From contig NW_014578888.1 in NCBI RefSeq assembly GCF_000485595.1, forward strand, positions 10,496 through 38,121: a DNA stretch of 27,626 bases, in the 5' to 3' direction. The notes beneath the pieces are model-generated. The model saw only the letters and a list, made by a program, of their open reading frames with translations. It ran no database searches and was not told the origin of the DNA. The stretch is from Priapulus caudatus. Lineage: Eukaryota > Priapulida > Priapulimorpha > Priapulimorphida > Priapulidae. This document shows, piece after piece, positions 18,401 to 27,489 of this stretch. The first letter of the stretch is position 1. Each line of letters begins with the position of its first letter. The position numbers and the translations under genes are program-made.

Positions 18401-20626
18401 GGTAAATAAATAATAACAGTATTTCCTACCTGCATTTTCCAGGCAACTGAATACAAATTTTGTGAATTCATCTAGGGAAAGAGCAAATAGCAAAGTATAA
18501 ACAAATGAGATAATTTCCAAACTACTGTTTTGTCTGTCTAGACCACATACATACAATGCAAATTAATAACAGACCTTACAGACATTTGCATAGTAAAATG
18601 CACCCAGTCAGTATCTGATAGCCACAATTATGATAATAATTTCTGTATAATGGATCCTAAAGCAAGATTGAGCCAGAACAGTGAACACAAAATGTGTTAA
18701 TTTGACAATGTTAAAAATCAATGTAGCAATTTTACGTTTTATTGTTTGCAAAGTCTGTAATTTCTGACTGTGGGAAGTTGCGCACTTGACCAAGCTTAGG
18801 GTTTGATTCGACCGTGTAGGGTTTTGACACACTTGGTCAAACCCAAGCGCGTGTAAATTGTACAACAGAACAAAGAGGATTTGATTTATATAAGCGGTGA
18901 TGATGCAAGGAAGGAGGGAAGTGAAGCAGCCAGGCAGTTGGATTAGTGTAGGATTGGTTCATAGCTTGCATATGTCAGAATAAAGATAAAGTTATATAAC
19001 AAAGAGACATAAAAGTTGTCAATGTCAGTTGGCATTTTGGAGTCTTCTTGTGACTTCGTTACAATGCTTATACTTACATCCTTACGTCCTTTACATATAC
19101 ATCCTTAAAAGTATTTCATATCTGTAGCAGCTAGTGCGCGAAATTAGCGCTATTTTGCCGGCGGCCGCCGGTTCAACCCCCTAAACCACCGGTTCAACCC
19201 CCCATATACTCAGTCCACTTGGCCTATTCAAAATTTTGCCAATCTTGTCTTTATATTATATCAACAATATTTACCAATTTCCTGACTAGTTTTTACTTAG
19301 TGACTAGTAAGAAGTAAATCATGTTCCAGCAATTCCTGTCAAACAAGTAGAACTCCACTGATAGCAATGAAATACTGAAATACTATCAGGAGTAAGATAA
19401 TATAGGATATATATTATCTTATATTATATTATATTATCAGGATAGAGTTAATAGGGAGTGTGACACATATATACAAGGGATATTTCTATACTTAGCCTTA
19501 GGGTGGGTGTGGGGGTGTGTGTGTGGTGTGGTGTGTGGGTTTGTGTGGGTGTGTGGTGTGGGGTTGGAAGACCTACGATTCACTACCGTAATCTAGTCCA
19601 ACTGACTCAAAATCGACACATGTACATCTCCAATCCATCGGCGGAAATCGTTTCCTCGTAGACACCCGCAATCCGAATACAGCTAAACGTACGACTACGA
19701 TTACTCCATTCTTTCGGCCTCAATCCAGCCATGCCGCCTAAATTCAAACTATAAAGCAGCAACACGGGCCCACACCTGTTTTGCTCTCGTCGAAGCGCTG
19801 AATGTGGCTGGTGTGCCGCGGGGAATGGAATCCGACGCAACCCGAGAGCTAATCATGCGGTTGGCTGTGCGTGCTTTGAAGCATTCAGCATTACAAATGG
19901 CCGTTAGCTTTACCGTCCTGTTCTAAAGCGTTATCTCTCGAGGTTGATGCCTAATTCTCCCAGCGACACGCTCTCGCTCAGTATCAATGCGTTAGTAGTC
20001 CTTTGATGAATATATCGTCAAATGGGCTGCATTGATGCTAAAAGAATTGAGAACGTTGTCGTACGTTTAGGCTTGTATCTCTCGATTCCGGTTCGTGGTG
20101 CTCGTGAAGAAGACGTACTTTCTCACGAATGCGAATTACGTCCATTTGAGCTCAAGTTGGATGAGTTAACGCTAGAAATCTTAGGTATTATAAGGCTAGT
20201 AAATTATCGAATTCCTTGTTTATTGAGTCACTACTCCTCCGAACCCCCCGACCCTTGCTGCCCATTTATCTACTCCTGAATTATATATATTATTTATATA
20301 TATATTATATTATATTATCTTATATAGGACCTATATTATCTTACTCCTGAGTCCTGATACTATGAGTATGCCTAATAAACACAATTTCAAAGCTAATACT
20401 TTTATTAATAATGGAATAAATTGAACAAATTCAGGGCCTGTTCAAACTTGTAAGGGCCTGTTTAAAATTTTGGGTGGGCCTGTTCACATTTTGGCTAATT
20501 TTATGCCCTGCAGTAGGAATATATAGTCACTTGGTGTTCCATTGTGGTTTTTCACTCCTGTGGATGTGCAGTGTTGCACTGCAGCTTCATATCCGAGGCT
20601 GTGCGAAAACCCTCCAGTTGGGTAAG
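15378..20626 (-). CDS. ureF: Urease accessory protein UreF, six exons, first exon missing
   Basis: UreF binds UreD/UreH and the GTPase UreG to form the complex that delivers nickel to apo-urease. Exons in gene order: 20626-20531, 18471-18430, 18007-17880, 16288-16058, 15722-15670, 15480-15378. Lengths and phases join without a shift (653 nt, about 216 residues). The signature PTGGFSHSLGYEAAVQ is followed by [58 protein letters not shown] and THDTMFARLFHS-stop, in the order of plant and bacterial UreF. UreF is usually about 220-240 residues, so only about 20-40 N-terminal residues are missing. That exon would lie upstream beyond the 5.6-kb transposon starting at 20867, or outside the window. 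Splice sites are canonical GT-AG; the first donor (gtgact) is weak. The gene converges on urease. Confidence 0.9.
15670..15722 (-). CDS. ureF: ureF 53-nt exon
   Basis: Acceptor atttacag, donor GAAAG|gtagga. Encodes AQKLQYEIQQVIPNIVE, the (A)..LQ.E....V helix that follows GPLE in UreF. The trailing AG joins G of the next exon to give Arg. Confidence 0.88.
15861..16002. mobile_element. 142-bp MITE with TAA target duplication
   Basis: Ends AGCCCGGCGCACACGTGAGT and its inverse form TIRs of about 45 bp; TAA flanks both sides (15858-15860, 16003-16005). A three-base TWA-type duplication fits PIF/Harbinger MITEs. Repeats of gagtca/actcaa/ttttactc fill the interior. It sits 55 bp from a ureF splice donor. 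Confidence 0.85.
16058..16288 (-). CDS. ureF: ureF exon with HYSVMFGYVCRHL
   Basis: Acceptor cgtttcag, donor GAG|gtatac, 231 nt, phase 0 at both ends. Encodes GRAFVNVASEIV, then HYSVMFGYVCRHL and RTIVASAVRLGKLGSLE. These match the QGRA, H...FG.VC and L...VSAA.RL...GPLE motifs of UreF. Confidence 0.92.
16305..16692. other. Part of ureF intron after the TNHVANRAS exon (left end)
   Basis: No feature recognised. Confidence 0.4.
16693..16730. repeat. Short hairpin CAGGAATGAATAAAA / TTTTATTCATTCC
   Basis: 13-bp perfect arms. A sister structure at 18321-18377 has CAGGAGTGAATAAAA and TTTTATTCACTC. Both may be relics of one MITE family. Confidence 0.7.
16741..17403. other. Unassigned, GC-richer block in ureF intron
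   Basis: More GC- and CpG-rich than its surroundings, with the local hairpin agcgggtgcgctagtagcac. It may be an LTR or other repeat body, but no terminal repeats, primer site or protein match was recognised. Confidence 0.3.
17404..17690. repeat. Degraded inverted-repeat transposon remnant
   Basis: Starts tacagttaaacctgtgttag and ends gacagggttgactgtgtaca, inverse-related ends with internal repeats of ggacacctgtc and tctacaaa. Related fragments are at about 620-790, 11325-11433 and 15259-15305. Confidence 0.65.
17707..17866. mobile_element. 160-bp hAT-type MITE with 8-bp target duplication
   Basis: Ends CAGGGAAAAATAC and GTATTTTTTACCCTG, flanked by a perfect 8-bp direct repeat CTTGCTAC (17699-17706 and 17867-17874). 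CAGGG ends and 8-bp duplication are diagnostic of hAT elements. It lies 13 nt inside the intron following the ureF donor at 17880. Confidence 0.93.
17880..18007 (-). CDS. ureF: ureF exon with TNHVANRAS
   Basis: Acceptor gttgacag, donor CAG|gtaccg, 128 nt. Encodes GSLQLPYLRCAYLSESIIDV then [20 protein letters not shown], matching the UreF LD..L.A.L.N.V.R.AS region. A 160-bp hAT-type MITE begins 13 nt into the following intron. A decayed partial copy of this exon lies in urease intron 13. Confidence 0.9.
18321..18377. repeat. Short hairpin CAGGAGTGAATAAAA family
   Basis: Inverted arms gagtgaataaaa and ttttattcactc with a 30-nt loop; sister of 16693-16730. It lies 50 bp from the 42-nt ureF exon. 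Confidence 0.65.
18430..18471 (-). CDS. ureF: ureF 42-nt microexon
   Basis: Acceptor ttccctag, donor GCAG|gtagga. Encodes EFTKFVFSCLENA, matching the L..F....LEN.GS block of UreF. Phases fit both neighbours. Confidence 0.85.
18560..19379. other. ureF intron between 20531 and 18471, part
   Basis: AT-rich, no gene. 19140-19205 is a short GC-rich patch (gccggcggccgccggttcaa and a near repeat of accggttcaacccccc). Confidence 0.45.
19387..20356. mobile_element. 970-bp element with CAGGA...TCCTG ends and 7-bp duplication
   Basis: Direct repeat ATACTAT flanks it (19380-19386, 20357-20363). Subterminal inverted repeats read CAGGAGTAAGATAATATAGG and its inverse; the right end has an extra CAGGACT. 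It contains a GT-rich run at 19501-19565 and a GC-richer core with no convincing ORF. Probably a non-autonomous hAT-like element. Confidence 0.75.
20531..20626 (-). CDS. ureF: ureF exon with PTGGFSHSLG signature
   Basis: Acceptor atttccag, donor CCAA|gtgact (weak). Encodes YPTGGFSHSLGYEAAVQHCT, the N-terminal UreF signature. It starts two bases into a codon, so an upstream exon must exist. The donor choice is set by phase: only this GT gives one base (A) that completes the AT of the next exon. Confidence 0.88.
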
Positions 20627-20866
20627 CTGGAAATATAATGATTTTGCGAATTAAATGGCCAATGATCAAATGTTGTAAATACCACCCAATTTTATGAGAT
20701 TGACTGAGCTCATGATAGAGTGGAGTGGCATGGGTTCTTAAGTATAATTGTTTTTTTTTGTATACTACATCACTAGTTTCGGCATCTCAGTTAAATAGAT
20801 GCAAATCGATGTGAATGTAAGATGTTCTTTCAATAGTCCAGTAGCAGAACCCAGAAAAAAGTTCAC

Positions 20867-21290
20867 GTAGCACCACCACTACACAATTGTTTTTACATCA
20901 GATTCTGACAAATACCTATGGAATAAGTTTAGTGAGGGTGTACTAATGAATTGTGGGGTCGGGAGTGTGCTACATGACGATTTTTGGAGGGGGTGGGGGT
21001 AAAATAATAATGAAGTGAATGTACATATGGCGCCATGCATGTCAATGATTGTAATGGGTATATCTCTGGAACCAATTGTCCGATTTGACTCAAATTTGGA
21101 CTGTGTATAGAGATCCAGAACCTGAACAAAATAAAGTTAATTATCCCCGGACCCGTGGGATGCTGCTATGACAACGGTTGCTAGGGGCAACCATACAATA
21201 TACAGGAGAAAGTCCTGATTATGTATTCAAATGAATTTTTCAAATATTTGCCTTTGAATGATGAGAAAAAACTTTTCTTTGAATATTCAA
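20867..21290 (+). repeat. Left terminal inverted repeat
   Basis: Includes aatgaagtgaatgtacatat, accaattgtccgatttga and gttgctaggggcaaccatac, all found inverted at 26072-26494. Confidence 0.9.
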
Positions 21291-21790
21291 ACCTCAAAAC
21301 GAGTTGTAAGGCAACAAATAACAAAAAAATTCTATTGACACGGTAATTGTAGTGTTAAAAAAAATGTATATGGTGTAGATTTTGTAGATGGTCATATAAT
21401 TGCTCAATGGTTGAATGTGAAAAAAGTCATGTCTCTCTGCCGAGTTAAACTATACATAGCTGCAAAGGTAAAGAACTAAGGGAGACATAAGAGAGACGTA
21501 CCGAGGATAATTTTTTGTGGTTTTAAATTGTTATACCATGACAACTACTGCTCGATGCTATTTCATCAAACCAAACTACGTTTGTTCAGACATTTTATTT
21601 ACACTTCATCACTCAACCAAACAAACTGAATCCATGTATTGTGATCAATAACAAAATAGCTTTAGCTTATATTTCACGCTCTGCAGTCGTTGATGTACCT
21701 TAAACCTTACTTGGTAACAAGATTGGAAACTCGCTGTGATCTCCATCAAGTTTTAAGGCATCTTACGCATTCAACCATACGCCGCAATAA

Positions 21791-21819
21791 CCCAGGTTTG
21801 TATCCTGGTCACGGCACCA
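21791..21819 (-). other. tRNA-His-like primer binding site
   Basis: On the minus strand TGGTGCCGTGACCAGG begins one base after the LTR end. Its complement matches the 3' end of tRNA-His (acceptor TCACGGC-A-CCA) and extends into a T-arm stem (CCAGG/CCTGG), about 29 nt in all, longer than most primer sites. Confidence 0.8.
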
Positions 21820-21820
21820 A

Positions 21821-22726
21821 TGTAGACGGTTAGCTCCGGTCTTACGAGAAGTGTATAGAAATGTTAACACTTATATTCACAAGAGAAGAAGTGTAGACAG
21901 TGCCACAAGAATAGATTTATTCAGGAAAGCTCCTGCAGTTAATAAAGATACACGTACTACGGTACACGGAGAAGTACTGAAGAATTATACACAGTGCGAG
22001 TGCAATTTACACAGCTAAAAGATACTACGTTTAGAAATATAGGAAGTTATCGCTCATACTAAAAGATAGCTCACTACGAACAACAAATAAGAATACAAGA
22101 TAGTGATAGGTCCATAGCGGCATATAGATCTATGTGCATAAGAAGAAGAGAACCTCAAGCCATAGTTAAGAAGACTTACATACTCACAGACTGGTAACAA
22201 CGCACGACGCAAGCACTGACGATGTTAGCACGCAAACTCAAACACAACAACTGACTGTGCTCGTCCGGACCGTCTTAAATACACGCTTAAATTAGCAACT
22301 GCAAACCCCGTCCAAACAAGGGAACGCTCCTCTGCAACCCAAACTAACCACAGATGTGTCGATTTAGAATAGTACATTCCTATGTACATTGCTATGTACA
22401 CGGTCAGTCTATACGAGCAACCGATCGCCCCATCCCTTACAAGGAAGTCCACGATCGCTCGTGTATAAACGAGTATCTCTATTGTGTCGACGCCTCCTCC
22501 GGGGAGCGCCTTGTTTCGCGGTCGTGTGCTAAATGTGTACACAACAACCTTCTTACTCGTGTACAAGCACTCCTGCATCCTCGCAGACCGTGCTTCGCAC
22601 ATTCGCTTAAACTCGTTGCTCGTGGCTATAGTTAGTCATTACAAGAATCAATCTGCGGTTCCGATAATGTAAACGGAGTTTATAAAATGATTAACTGATT
22701 TAATTAACGCAAACCTCGTGTCTACA
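21821..22726 (-). mobile_element. 5' LTR of an LTR retrotransposon (truncated copy)
   Basis: 906 bp, minus strand, with TGTAGAC...GTCTACA ends. Contains TATTTAAG (promoter) at 22274-22281 and AATAAA at 21916-21921 near its 3' end, and is followed at once by a primer binding site. No gag, pol or second LTR is seen in the window, so the element is a 5' fragment. No 5-bp target duplication can be assigned. Confidence 0.8.
22274..22281 (-). promoter_or_regulatory. LTR TATA-like box TATTTAAG
   Basis: Minus-strand TATTTAAG about 450 bp inside the LTR, upstream of the predicted R region and its AATAAA. Confidence 0.55.
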
Positions 22727-22801
22727 TTAGCAACAATATCTATTTCGAATCACAGGCAGGCTATGTTGTCAAATCTAACAAATTCTGTGCCCATGGAGTT
22801 C

Positions 22802-25800
22802 CTATTGTTCTTCATCACTGTCATCCCCATCTGAAGTAACTGATAGCGTATTAAATAGATTGCAGCAGCTGTCGTCACTCATGCATCTACATGCCTCAGT
22901 ACATGGCATTGCATTTGTCTTGCATGAACAGTTGCTTCTTGAGCACGAGGACTTGTCACATTTACATGTCGTCAATTCGATAAGGCCAGTAGGAGCTGGG
23001 TCCTTTGTCATGAGCACAAGCTGAAGTGTTCCATCGTCTGTTCTCGACCACCCATTTCCTATAGGAGAGGGCAGCTGCTGTTGTGGTGTCAGGCATCTCT
23101 TCCACACAAGGTTCTGGTAGTTGGCTCGCAGAATGTGTTGATAAAGGCTGCTGGAGGTTGGTGGAAGACCCTCATTCTTTTGCTTTCTCTGGCAAAACCT
23201 CCAATAGCAAACATCATCTGCTGTACTACCAGCTTTCGTTGATGATGTGTATGCTGAGCAAATGAATCGCTCACATATATAACGACAGTGTCATCAGAGG
23301 GGGGGTGTCGCCTCTCCAAGACTCACAAGACCAGTGCGCACTGCAGGGTTATTCTTGACTACCTTCCATGCCTTCTTCTTACCAATCTGGCATAGACCAC
23401 TAGTAGTGTTGCATCCTGTCAATCCAGGAAGCAAGGAGCACAGCTCTTCACCTAGTTTGTCTACAATGCTGTGAATGGGTATATACCTTAGCTTGTCTTT
23501 CATACCAGTGCGAAACCACAATTGCTCACACGGCAAAGCAGCAAATGCATGTATACAAAGCACGGCCACATCTGTGTCCGGTGACTGTTGTAGTGACGTA
23601 GATATCGAATTATTTAACCTAGTATAAAAAAACAAGCGACACGAGTCATTAAACGTAAGCAGATCACGTCATAGGTTAGTTTAGTAACAGCCAAGGCAAC
23701 AAGCGAAGAACGCCATCCAGCCATCCCGAGAAACTGTGTCACTAGAACACGAGTAAAAGTTACGACCCGCTCAAGGTGATGACTGCTATGAGTCTTATCA
23801 CAAGCTGCGCACGCCGGGCGCGTGTGTGACACAGCGGGACCTCTAACACCGGTGTCGCACAACCCAACCAGGGTCAAATCTGTGCCATACCTTCAGCATT
23901 GGTGAGCCGAGCACGCCGCGTGCACATGGAATCATCACGTGGCACAAGGCGGCACGATGACATTTTAGTACCTATAGAAGGACATCACACCCTGATGTCG
24001 CATGCCAACTGATGAAGATCAAACAACGAACGCCGCCGACAAATGTGAACTATGAGAACATGAATCGAACTCTGCCGCGATTCCCAAGGACTTCCAGAAG
24101 CTCCAGCTGTCGTTCTCACGTTAGAGAAGGAAATCTCTCACCTTCAGTTGTCCATAAAATTCTGGAGAAGGACACAAGATTGCACCATTTGCACGCAACA
24201 AGGCCTTGACGCGCAGGCCACGCATTCCTCCAGTTGTATAAATACCGAACAGTTTCGACAAGAAGACAGACACGGTTCCACGGTGCCTGACAGCTCCCGA
24301 CGCTGTCAGCACCAGGTTCCGCTGATCTCAGCTACTGGGGATCACCACGCTACCGTCACCGTTGGAGTTCACTGACTGAGCACCTGCCTGCTGCCTGCGA
24401 CCTGCAGAACTCCACGCTCGTAAATATGTACTGCATTTGTAAACTAGTCGCTTGTCTGTATGTGCCTGGTGTATAAGATATGTATTGTATGTCTTGTATC
24501 ATATTTACTGGTTGGCTTGCGTAGCCATCTATGTACTGTATGTGTCTATTATGTTGATGCTGCTTATTAAAGAATAGAGTTACCGTAGCAATTCGGTGGT
24601 TATAGCATTAATTATACTGTCTGTGGCTTAAGTGCTATTGCACACGTATCTGTTGTACAACGAACCTGGTCAGACTATACGATCACACGTGCGGCGTGCC
24701 TATCACTCGGGCTCACGAGCTCCTCTATACTGTATAACTACTCTCTTGTGGTCGTTATATACAGACTGTGCGTGCAGCAACATTTGTGTGTCCGCCTCTT
24801 TGTGGTCGCTTTCTAGTGAACTAAGGTTGCGGCTATTTCCTCTGATGACCATCCGTGTAACTCTACTATCCTCGTAACCACCAGCTAGAACTAGTTGTTG
24901 TCCTGGCATCAAGCTTAACTGCGCAAGCTCAGTCCAACTACTACCAGAGGAACACTTACGGCGCAGATTTGTTCTTTGGATTCCTGATGTACTTCAGCCA
25001 ATTCTTTGGCACTGGTGTCTGTTTTCCGGATATTTTGACTTCATATCCGCATGATGACCCTCGACTTTCTCGTTCTACCTCCTTAATAAAGTCTTCCTTA
25101 TTGTACCTGTCGAAAACAACATCGACACGCGAGCAATTATCCTTCCCAAGAGGATAAGTGATGGCCTTGAAGTAGTTTTGAGTGAGCTCACCAAATGTAC
25201 GAGCGCCAGATGATTGTAGCATCTGCACTAGTGCCATATATGCCATCGATGATGTGTGCTGTAGACAAACCATTGTCCAATAGGAGCCTTGGCTGTATAT
25301 CTGTAACTTGTAAACTGTTCAAGGTCCGTCATTAGGGTACTCTTCACGGTTTTCCTAAGTGTTCCGTCTGCATGTGCTAAAGAAAATGGAACTGATGATA
25401 ACTCATAGCGCAAAACCTCCCTCAGGTCAATTTCCCTTGAGTTAGAAACTATCAGCAATTGTCCAAACAGGTCTCTGTCGGCATAGACGGTGATGGATCG
25501 TTCATCAGCAGACTTGGCTGTGTTCTTCTTGGAAAAACTTGTGAAGGTTTTTACCTTGAGACGAGAAATGGGCTGCCAAAATCCAGTTTCGTTGCTGTCC
25601 ACCCTCTCTTTGATAAAGGTTTCCCTCTCTTCTCTACCAAGCCTTTCTGCATCAAATAGGCGATTTGCGATATCTGAGGGCATAACCACACCAGTAGCAA
25701 GATTTGACAATTCTTCACAAACAATGTTAAACCGATCGGCAAGTTCTTCATTAACGTTCATGGTGTCCTTGCATCTTCTTAAACTATCGGACAACTTGTC

Positions 25801-25848
25801 TTCGTTGGTTACTGTTTGTTGCCGTTTATCTTTCTTCTTAGCAAGCAA
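22802..25848 (-). pseudogene. Decayed transposon-borne gene with FEN/XPG-like nuclease motifs
   Basis: Fragments in order: 25848-25228 (REERETFIKERV, ADRDLFGQLLIVSNSREI, DGTLRKTVKSTL), 25273-24956 (SGARTFGEL, VDVVFDRYNKE), 24950-24703 (LVLAGGYED, DHKEADTQMLLHAQ), 23602-23302 (SPDTDVAVL, LPGLTGCNTTSGLCQIGKKK) and about 23290-22802 (EGLPPTSSSLYQHILRANYQ and a Cys-rich tail CKCDKSSC...CSC). Frames change near 25250, 24957 and at a C7 run at 23299-23305. An insert splits it at about 23603-24701. EAD, SPDTDV and GC(N/D)TTS..GKKKAW recall the acidic and helix-2-turn-helix motifs of FEN/XPG nucleases (inference). The family recurs in sponge and cnidarian predicted proteins, from memory. The N-terminal part of longer relatives is absent. 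Confidence 0.75.
23603..24701. mobile_element. Unclassified 1.1-kb insert in the nuclease-like gene
   Basis: Separates VVIQ from SPDTDV, which should be adjacent. It is GC-richer on its left. 24400-24600 has a retroelement-tail look (gcttattaaagaatagag). No terminal repeats or intron consensus fit the junctions. Confidence 0.4.
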
Positions 25849-26071
25849 AATTTATTCTATTCCGTATTTGTGGCTTAAAAGTAAGTTTTTCTAAATACTC
25901 AAATGCTTTAGAAAATGTTTTCCATTGTAATTAATAATAAAATGTGGCTATAAATGAATATTTAACAAAAAAAATAAAGAAAGCAACGTACCTCATGTAG
26001 ACGAAAATCCAAGATGGCTTCCTTGAGAATTAGCTTTCCAGTGCATTATGAATAAAACTATATTCAAAATT

Positions 26072-26494
26072 GTTGAATATTCAAAAAAGTTTTTATATCA
26101 TCGTTCAGAGGAAAATTATTTGAAAAATTCTTTTGAATACATAATCAGGACTTTCTCCTGTATATTGTATGGTTGCCCCTAGCAACCGTTGCCATAGCAG
26201 CATCCCATGGGTCTGGGGATAACTTTATTTTGTTCATGTGATGGATCTCTACACACAGTCCAAATTTTGATCAAATCGGACAATTGGTTCCAGATATATA
26301 ACCATTACAATCATTGACATGGCGCCATATGTACATTCACTTCATTATTATTTGATCCCCAACCTCCTCCAAAAATCATCATGTAGCACACTCCCGACCC
26401 CACAATTCATTAGTACACCCTCAATAAACTTATTCTGTAGGCATTTCTCTACCATAATCTGAAGTCAAACCAATTGTGTAGTGGGGGGTGCTAC
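26072..26494 (-). repeat. Right terminal inverted repeat
   Basis: Inverse of 20867-21290 with scattered substitutions and small gaps. Confidence 0.9.
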
Positions 26495-26568
26495 GATTTC
26501 CTTATTTAGGGCCATTTTTCCGATTCTGCTGCTGGACTATAAGAGGAACTGGGGCTGATAGGGTTTAT

Positions 26569-26761
26569 GTCTCCAAAGGTACTGCCGGAACGTACCCTGG
26601 TAACTATCTGATATGGTTAGGGTTAGGGAGTAGGCGTAGGCGGCTCCCAAGACTTGTTAGTGGAGTAGGCGAGGTACGGTCTGGCATATTAGATAGTACC
26701 AGGATACGTTCCGGTATACCGGACCGTACCCAGGGTACGTTCCGGCAGTACCCAGGGAGAC
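26569..26761. repeat. 193-bp inverted-repeat element
   Basis: Arms share ggtactgccggaacgtaccc and actatctgatatgg in inverse orientation; the centre has ggttagggttagggagtagg. A MITE-like foldback relic. Confidence 0.65.
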
Positions 26762-26849
26762 ATAGATCCTGGCAGCGGAACTGGGGCGCTGGAATAAATG
26801 ATGCACATGCACGCACAACACTAGACCGAATAATTCTGTCCCATATAAC

Positions 26850-27048
26850 CTTTTTTATATTTTGGTGAGGGTTATTGGGACAGAACGGGGTTCATTGAAA
26901 TATCGTGAGATCGCATGCAAAATGCATGCGCTGCGAATGCGGCCAGTACGCCGCTATTGGCGCGAAAAAAAACCTACCGTTCCCTTCTACGTGGCTTTAC
27001 GGTTTACCTTGCTAATGATATATGTGTATACATTCACTTCAATCGTTA
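26850..27048. other. CpG-richer segment right of the inverted repeat
   Basis: Contains ggcgcgaaaaaaaacc; on the minus strand this is TTTCGCGCC followed by AATAGCGGCG. It could be a promoter region for ureF, but no UreF-like first exon was found here. Confidence 0.25.
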
Positions 27049-27275
27049 TTCACTTCTTAAAAGATTGTTTTTCAGAAACCCACTTCATTCCACTTTCGTA
27101 AATCACATTCGCCATTTTCAAACAATCAGACCAATCTGGTTCTCGCTTGTATCTGTGGCGCTGCAGGAGGGCTGATAGACTCGCTCTGATTGGTCTGATT
27201 GTTTGTAAATGGCGAATGTGATATATGAAAGTGGAATGAAGCGGGTTTCTGAAAAACAATCTTTTAAGAAGTGAA
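27049..27275. mobile_element. 227-bp MITE-like hairpin
   Basis: About 90-bp inverted arms starting TTCACTTCTTAAAAGATTGT, around a loop of about 50 bp. Arms differ at few positions. No target duplication is certain. Confidence 0.75.
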
Positions 27276-27286
27276 CTAGACAGAGG

Positions 27287-27450
27287 GCACTCACGAAGAG
27301 TGCATACCTCCGCGAGCATGTAACATGTATGTGTTACGAGCTGGCTCGCAGCTCGCTGCTGGCTGCTGCTGATTGACTCGCCTGCTGCTGACTCGCCGCT
27401 CGCTGGTGGTTGCTGCTGACTCACTTGCCTGCTGCTGACTCGCCGCTCGC
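27287..27450 (-). repeat. Dispersed repeat, inverted copy 2
   Basis: Inverse of the 4050-4195 repeat: agtgcatacctccgcg, gtaacatgtatgtgttacga and gctggctcgcagctcgctgc. Extended on its right by a gctgctgactcgcc short repeat. Confidence 0.75.
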
Positions 27451-27489
27451 TGACTCGACGCGCTATCGTCTATCAATCGCGCCGCGCGG

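Larger units (their letters stand above)
20867..26494. mobile_element. 5.6-kb composite element with 0.42-kb terminal inverted repeats
   Basis: 20867-21290 and 26072-26494 are long, roughly 80 percent identical inverted repeats, from gtagcaccaccactacacaa inward to gaatattcaa. Between them lie a decayed minus-strand gene (22802-25848), an LTR-element fragment (21821-22726) and an extra insert (about 23603-24701). No clear target-site duplication. It sits just upstream of the first visible ureF exon, so probably in ureF intron 1. Confidence 0.8.

Noticed and set aside
19607-20279. Two frames (77 and 85 residues) within the 970-bp element
   Set aside because: No recognisable domains, and no supporting splice or family evidence.
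21791-21819. tRNA gene 3' half
   Set aside because: No D-arm, anticodon arm or 5' acceptor strand precedes it; position one base from an LTR end identifies a primer binding site.
22225-22635. Overlapping frames of 93-125 residues
   Set aside because: They lie inside the LTR, which is non-coding; no protein features.
23614-24400. Retrotransposon gag/pol remnant
   Set aside because: Short frames show no reverse transcriptase, protease or integrase motif; kept only as an unclassified insert.
23603-24701. Spliceosomal intron in the nuclease-like gene
   Set aside because: Possible GT-AG pairs at the junctions do not restore the reading frame; an insertion fits better.
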